In this document: piece by piece, positions 60,467 through 64,000 of the stretch
Layout: each line of letters begins with the position of its first letter
Numbering within the stretch: position 1 is the first letter of the stretch
Source of the DNA: Kryptolebias marmoratus
Lineage: Eukaryota > Chordata > Actinopteri > Cyprinodontiformes > Rivulidae
DNA length: 64,000 nucleotides
Reading direction: 5' to 3'
Assembly (NCBI RefSeq): GCF_001649575.2
Contig: NC_051437.1
Coordinates: 14,695,092-14,759,091 of the forward strand
The notes under the pieces: generated by a model
The model's database searches: none
What the model was told of the DNA's origin: nothing
Seen by the model: the letters and a program-made list of their open reading frames with translations, nothing else
Made by a program: the position numbers and the translations under genes

Positions 60467-61548
60467 GGGCCAGTGGCATTGCGCTGAAGAAAGGCACCGC
60501 CAGAGTTCGAGTGAGAGACAGTAATGGACGGGTTGTGGAGATGATGTTGAGGGACACTTTGTACGTCCCGTCATTTTCCCAGGACATCTTTTCAGTTAAA
60601 GCCGCAACTGCCCAAGGAGCGACAGTCATCTTCAAGGATGGACAGAACCGGCTCATCCATAAAAATGGTACGGCTTTTGATATTGATGTTCATGACAGAC
60701 TGTTCTATTTAAATACTCTTGTAGACAAGGTTGATGAATGCAATGCATGTTATGACATCCAAACGTGGCATGAAATATTAGGTCACTGTAATTATGAAGA
60801 TGTGTCAAAGTTGGAGAGTGTTGCAGACGGAATGAAAATTAAGGGTAAAACTGAAAAGCCTCATCTAAACTGTGAAGTGTGCATAAAGGGCAAGTTTACT
60901 CAGACCAGAAATAGAGAGCCTGATGGAAAAGCTAAAAGTGCATTAGATCTAGTACATGCAGATCTGGCTGGACCAATAGAACCAGCTGCTAAAGGTGGGT
61001 TTAGATACACATTAGCTTTTACAGATGACTATTCAGGTGCTATTTTTACTTACTTCCTGAAAGCTAAGAGTGACACTGTTAAAGGAACAGAGAAGTTTAT
61101 TGCAGATGTGGCACCTTATGGGAAAATCAAATGTATAAGATCTGATAATGGAACTGAATTTTTATCTAGTGAGTTCCAGTCATTGCTCAGTCAAAATGCC
61201 ATTAGACATGAAACCTCGGCCCCTTATTCTCCCCATCAGAATGGGACAGCTGAAAGAACATGGAGAACTGTCTTTGAAATGGCAAGATGCATGTTGATTG
61301 AGAGCAATCTGCCTAAAGATTTATGGACATACGCAGTTCAGACGGCTGCTATTATCCGTAACAGATGCTACAACAAACGTACTGAGCAGACTCCATATTA
61401 CATGTTAACTAAAAAAAAACCTGACCTTTCTAAAATGAGAACTTTTGGGTCTGAGTGTTATGCATACAAATACAACAAGAAAAAGTTGGATTCACGTTGT
61501 GAAAAGGGAATTTTTGTTGGCTACGACAAGAATGGACCCTGGACATGA
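60408..61548 (+). pseudogene. copia-type pol fragment: partial protease plus integrase
   Basis: In a frame different from gag, the sequence opens within the protease, past its missing active site. LADGVRASGIALKKGTA and LRDTLYVPSFSQDIFSV are the C-terminal part of copia proteases; the catalytic D-S/T-G is absent. The integrase follows: HHCC zinc domain (WHEILGH at 60766-60786, then CEVC about 30 residues later), and the catalytic core with D at 60961 (HADLAGP), D at 61144 (RSDNGTEF) and E at 61252 (NGTAERT). The last two are 35 residues apart (DD35E). GIFVGYDKN marks the usual end of the copia integrase region, then the frame hits a deletion junction and stop. All three catalytic residues remain, but there is no way to express it in line with gag. 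Confidence 0.85.
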
Positions 61549-61813
61549 ATATACACCTGTGACCATTTTTGAAGACAACCAAGGTGCAATTGCTCTTTCT
61601 AAAAGCCCTGTCTACCGCCAAAGATGCAAGCACATAGATATTCGTTACCACTTTATTCGATCAGCACTTACTGATAGAAAAATAACTCTCTGTTACTGTC
61701 CAACAACAGAAATGGTGGCTGATATCTTCACAAAGTCTGTAACTAAAATAAGAATGGATAAATTTGCACGTTTTCTTTTTTGTATGGGAATGAAATGTAT
61801 TTTGTCAACATAA
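61530..61813 (+). pseudogene. copia-type RNase H C-terminal fragment
   Basis: In a third frame, TIFEDNQGAIALSKSP, KHIDIRYHFIRSAL and EMVADIFTKSVTK are the standard end of copia RNase H. Reverse transcriptase and the front of RNase H are gone: integrase ends and RNase H resumes within about 20 bp near 61535. The stop TAA (61811-61813) overlaps the start of the polypurine tract, as in compact copia elements. Confidence 0.85.
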
Positions 61814-61826
61814 GAACAAGTGGGGG
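61812..61826 (+). promoter_or_regulatory. Polypurine tract
   Basis: AAGAACAAGTGGGGG directly before the 3' LTR; it would prime plus-strand DNA synthesis. Confidence 0.85.
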
Positions 61827-62021
61827 TGTTGAATATTGTTTTCATGTTGACTTCCTGTTGTGGGCGGAGCTTTGCGCAGGTGATACTGTTTTTCTAATAA
61901 AAGGCCACAGGTTGCTCTGGTGAGCACTGCACTCAGGCCAAATGTATCTGGAGGCTCTGTGGATTGATTTCCTCCGTCTCTCCTGGGCATTTCCAGCCCT
62001 TTACTAATGTCAGCGTCTACA
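61827..62021 (+). repeat. 3' LTR (195 bp)
   Basis: Identical in length to the 5' LTR with 3 substitutions (A/G, C/A and C/T in 5'/3' order). The C/A change makes a canonical AATAAA at 61896-61901, where the 5' copy has CATAAA. Confidence 0.95.
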
Positions 62022-62026
62022 ATATG
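62022..62026. repeat. Target-site duplication, right copy (ATATG)
   Basis: Matches 59511-59515 exactly. A perfect 5-bp duplication shows that both ends of the element come from one integration event. Confidence 0.9.
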
Positions 62027-63857
62027 ACTTAAAAACTGCCATTTCTTACAGCACTGTGCTTCCAAAAGTTAGCACCTACACCATCCTTTCTACCAATTCT
62101 GTTACTTTTTTAAAACTTTTATGGATGTCGTCACAATAGTTCGTTTTCTGGTTTTGGTTGCACATTATTTGCAGCCCGGGTGACAAAGCGACGGCCTGAG
62201 TAGGTGTGGTTTGTACCCCATTTCAAGCTGTGCATCAGCGGAACGCCCCGCTCACATCCAGTAGCTTAAACCAGCTAAACCATGTGACTGATGTAAACAA
62301 AACAAAGTTGTTTCGCTTCCAAGATCTAAACGTGATGAATAGAGTCGGTAAAATCTGAAGTCAATAAGGTCAGCTGAATATGATAAATTACAGGCTCTGC
62401 GTTAAACAGTAGGTGGTTTCTGGTATTTTGCACATCTGTTGTCAGCTCTTAAAAGACGCCACAATCTTCGATCGTGCTGATAGATTGTCCATGTTGAAGG
62501 TGACATCTCCTCCCACCAGGAAAATTCTTTGCTCTCCATTAAAGAGGCGGCTCCTCCATTTCCCGCTCGTCATCACTTCTACCCGGGTCACTGCCCAGCA
62601 CCACGAGTGTAATTAGTGGGTTAATTGTTAATTGTATTAGACAGATGGGTTCCAAAACAGTAGCTGGAAGCAGGTTGTCGATGAACACAGAAAGACTGAT
62701 AATCTGAGAGCACTACAAATGGAGTCAACTAGGGGAATTTAAATTGTGATTAAAAAAAAAATCAGACAAATTATTTGGTTGACTGATCAATCAGTCAACT
62801 TCCTGTTGAGATGTACATGTAGTGTGGTACAATCTATGGTGGACAATAACAAAAACCTAAAAAAAACCTCTCTGACAGGACAGACGCATTCAAAGAGGAC
62901 AGCTCACATCACAGCAGCGAATGACTGAACGATTCAAGACGTCTTTTGTTTTCTTGTCAGACTACACAATACTGAAGAGCTAATATACAAGAGCCATTTG
63001 TAAATGTTTTTCTTATGTTTCCTGGCAAACATAGACGTAAGTTGACACCCACTAATATTAAGAGCTGCTGCATAGCTCTGTTTAGTCACATTGTTTTGAC
63101 TCAGACGTTTGATGGCCTGCTATCTTGTCTAAAACTAATCAGAATCCCCAACATCAGGTTGCTGATTCTTCCCTCTCTTTGACTCTGATCCACAGTGGGC
63201 TGCTGTTGGCTTTCTGAACAAAACAAAGCACTATTTTTCTGTAAGTCATAATCTTGTCAAGGATGTGAGCCAGAGGGAAAAGGACCCTAATCTCATAATA
63301 TCTTCTGTAGGGTTTACCCCCTCTGTTTTTCTCCCAGTAAGGGTCCAGATTATGTAACGCTGCTCACAGGAACACACAGATGTGACTCAAACTGACAAAC
63401 ACAAAACTGATAGAAGGCACACAAACATAAGCACAAGTACTGGGTTGTGAGTAAGTTATGACCAAGATCCAGCGTTCCTCGGAGGAATGCACATCACTCG
63501 CTGCCAGAGTTTTGAACTAAAATCATCTTATATTTAGAGATGATGTGAAAGACAGCCAGATCTCCCTGATGTGTTTGCACTCAGTGTGTTTTTCAAGATG
63601 ACCCTGAGTCAGATTTACAGATAATTACCTCGGGTTTATGCCTCACTCAACAAGATATCGATCACTGTGTGTAACAAACTATATAGATGGTGTAAAAGTA
63701 CAGAATTGAACAATTCAAAGACATTAAGAAACACATCCCATTATTATTTCCCATCCATTTTAGCACCAACTACTTTAAAAAAATCAATCATGAAGCTAAA
63801 TGAAATGTCCAACTTAACCCAAATGTTTTAAAGATTTTAAAACATCTGGACATTTAC
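62027..63857. other. Intergenic, nothing recognised
   Basis: AT-rich with short open frames only. No exon with a recognisable domain on either strand. Confidence 0.5.
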
Positions 63858-64000
63858 AGGTGCTGGTCATAAAATTAGAATATCATGAAAAAGTAGATTG
63901 ATTTCAGTAATTCCATTTAAAAAGTGAAACTTGTATATTATATTCATACATTACATACAAACTCATATATTTCAAATGTTTATTTCGTTTAATTTTGATG
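63858..64000 (+). repeat. Edge of a widespread fish interspersed repeat (probable DNA transposon end)
   Basis: 'aggtgctggtcataaaatt', 'agaatatcatgaaaaagt' and 'tttcagtaattccatttaa' are blocks found at very many places in teleost genomes. The element continues past the window, so its other end and family are not visible. Confidence 0.6.

Larger units (their letters stand above)
59516..62021 (+). mobile_element. Ty1/copia-type LTR retrotransposon, 2.5 kb, internally deleted
   Basis: Structure in order: 5' LTR (195 bp), half-tRNA-Met primer site, gag with a zinc knuckle, a protease fragment, a full integrase catalytic core, a C-terminal RNase H fragment, polypurine tract and 3' LTR (195 bp). 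Integrase before RNase H (reverse transcriptase missing) is the copia order, the opposite of Ty3/gypsy. Full-length copia elements are usually about 4.5-5 kb; the shortfall is explained by two deletions, near 60410 and near 61535. The LTRs differ at only 3 positions, so the insertion is fairly young. It could move only with proteins supplied by an intact relative. Confidence 0.95.

Noticed and set aside
59696..62021. Possibility that the LTR element is a gypsy-type element or an endogenous retrovirus
   Set aside because: Integrase precedes the RNase H fragment, the integrase ends with the copia-type GIFVGYDKN block, the gag has a copia-type N-terminus, and there is no envelope-like frame.

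Overview
This window is nuclear DNA from a ray-finned (teleost) fish. It is AT-rich, has long introns, and is full of fish-type repeats and microsatellites. It holds one complete gene, the first exon of a second gene, and one young LTR retrotransposon. The species cannot be fixed from the sequence. No bacterial genes, operons, tRNA, rRNA or CRISPR were seen.

Region 1 (1-18667, minus strand). The first coding exon of a beta-1,4-galactosyltransferase of the B4GALT5/6 type lies at 18559-18667. Everything to its left looks like its first intron, more than 18.5 kb long and running off the window. Because the neighbour is slc9a8, as at the human B4GALT5-SLC9A8 locus, b4galt5 is the best call.

Region 2 (18668-20348). 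This is the head-to-head interval between the two genes. Its left half is GC/CpG-rich and holds the b4galt5 leader and promoter, with an X-box-like (RFX) site. Its right end holds the slc9a8 promoter, with a strong ZNF143/Staf-type site and an ETS core.

Region 3 (20349-about 44360, plus strand). slc9a8 encodes the organellar/apical Na+/H+ exchanger NHE8. All 16 coding exons can be placed with consistent phases, giving 653 residues. Two points stand out: a long N-terminal extension with a signal peptide and four N-glycosylation sequons, and a 93-bp intron (37940-38032) with the hallmarks of a U12-type (minor spliceosome) intron. Its other introns carry common fish repeats.

Region 4 (44360-59510). 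I see no gene here. It contains a 150-bp tandem duplication, microsatellites, a relic Tc1/mariner transposase, a palindromic hAT-like MITE nested in an older repeat, and a degenerate minisatellite.

Region 5 (59511-62026). A 2.5-kb Ty1/copia-type LTR retrotransposon with 195-bp LTRs (3 differences) and a 5-bp target duplication. Its primer site matches the anticodon arm of initiator tRNA-Met, so it probably uses a half-tRNA primer. The gag reading frame starts inside the LTR. Two internal deletions have removed the protease active site and all of reverse transcriptase, so the copy is defective but was probably mobilised recently.

Region 6 (62027-64000). No gene recognised. The last 140 bp is the edge of a widespread fish repeat.
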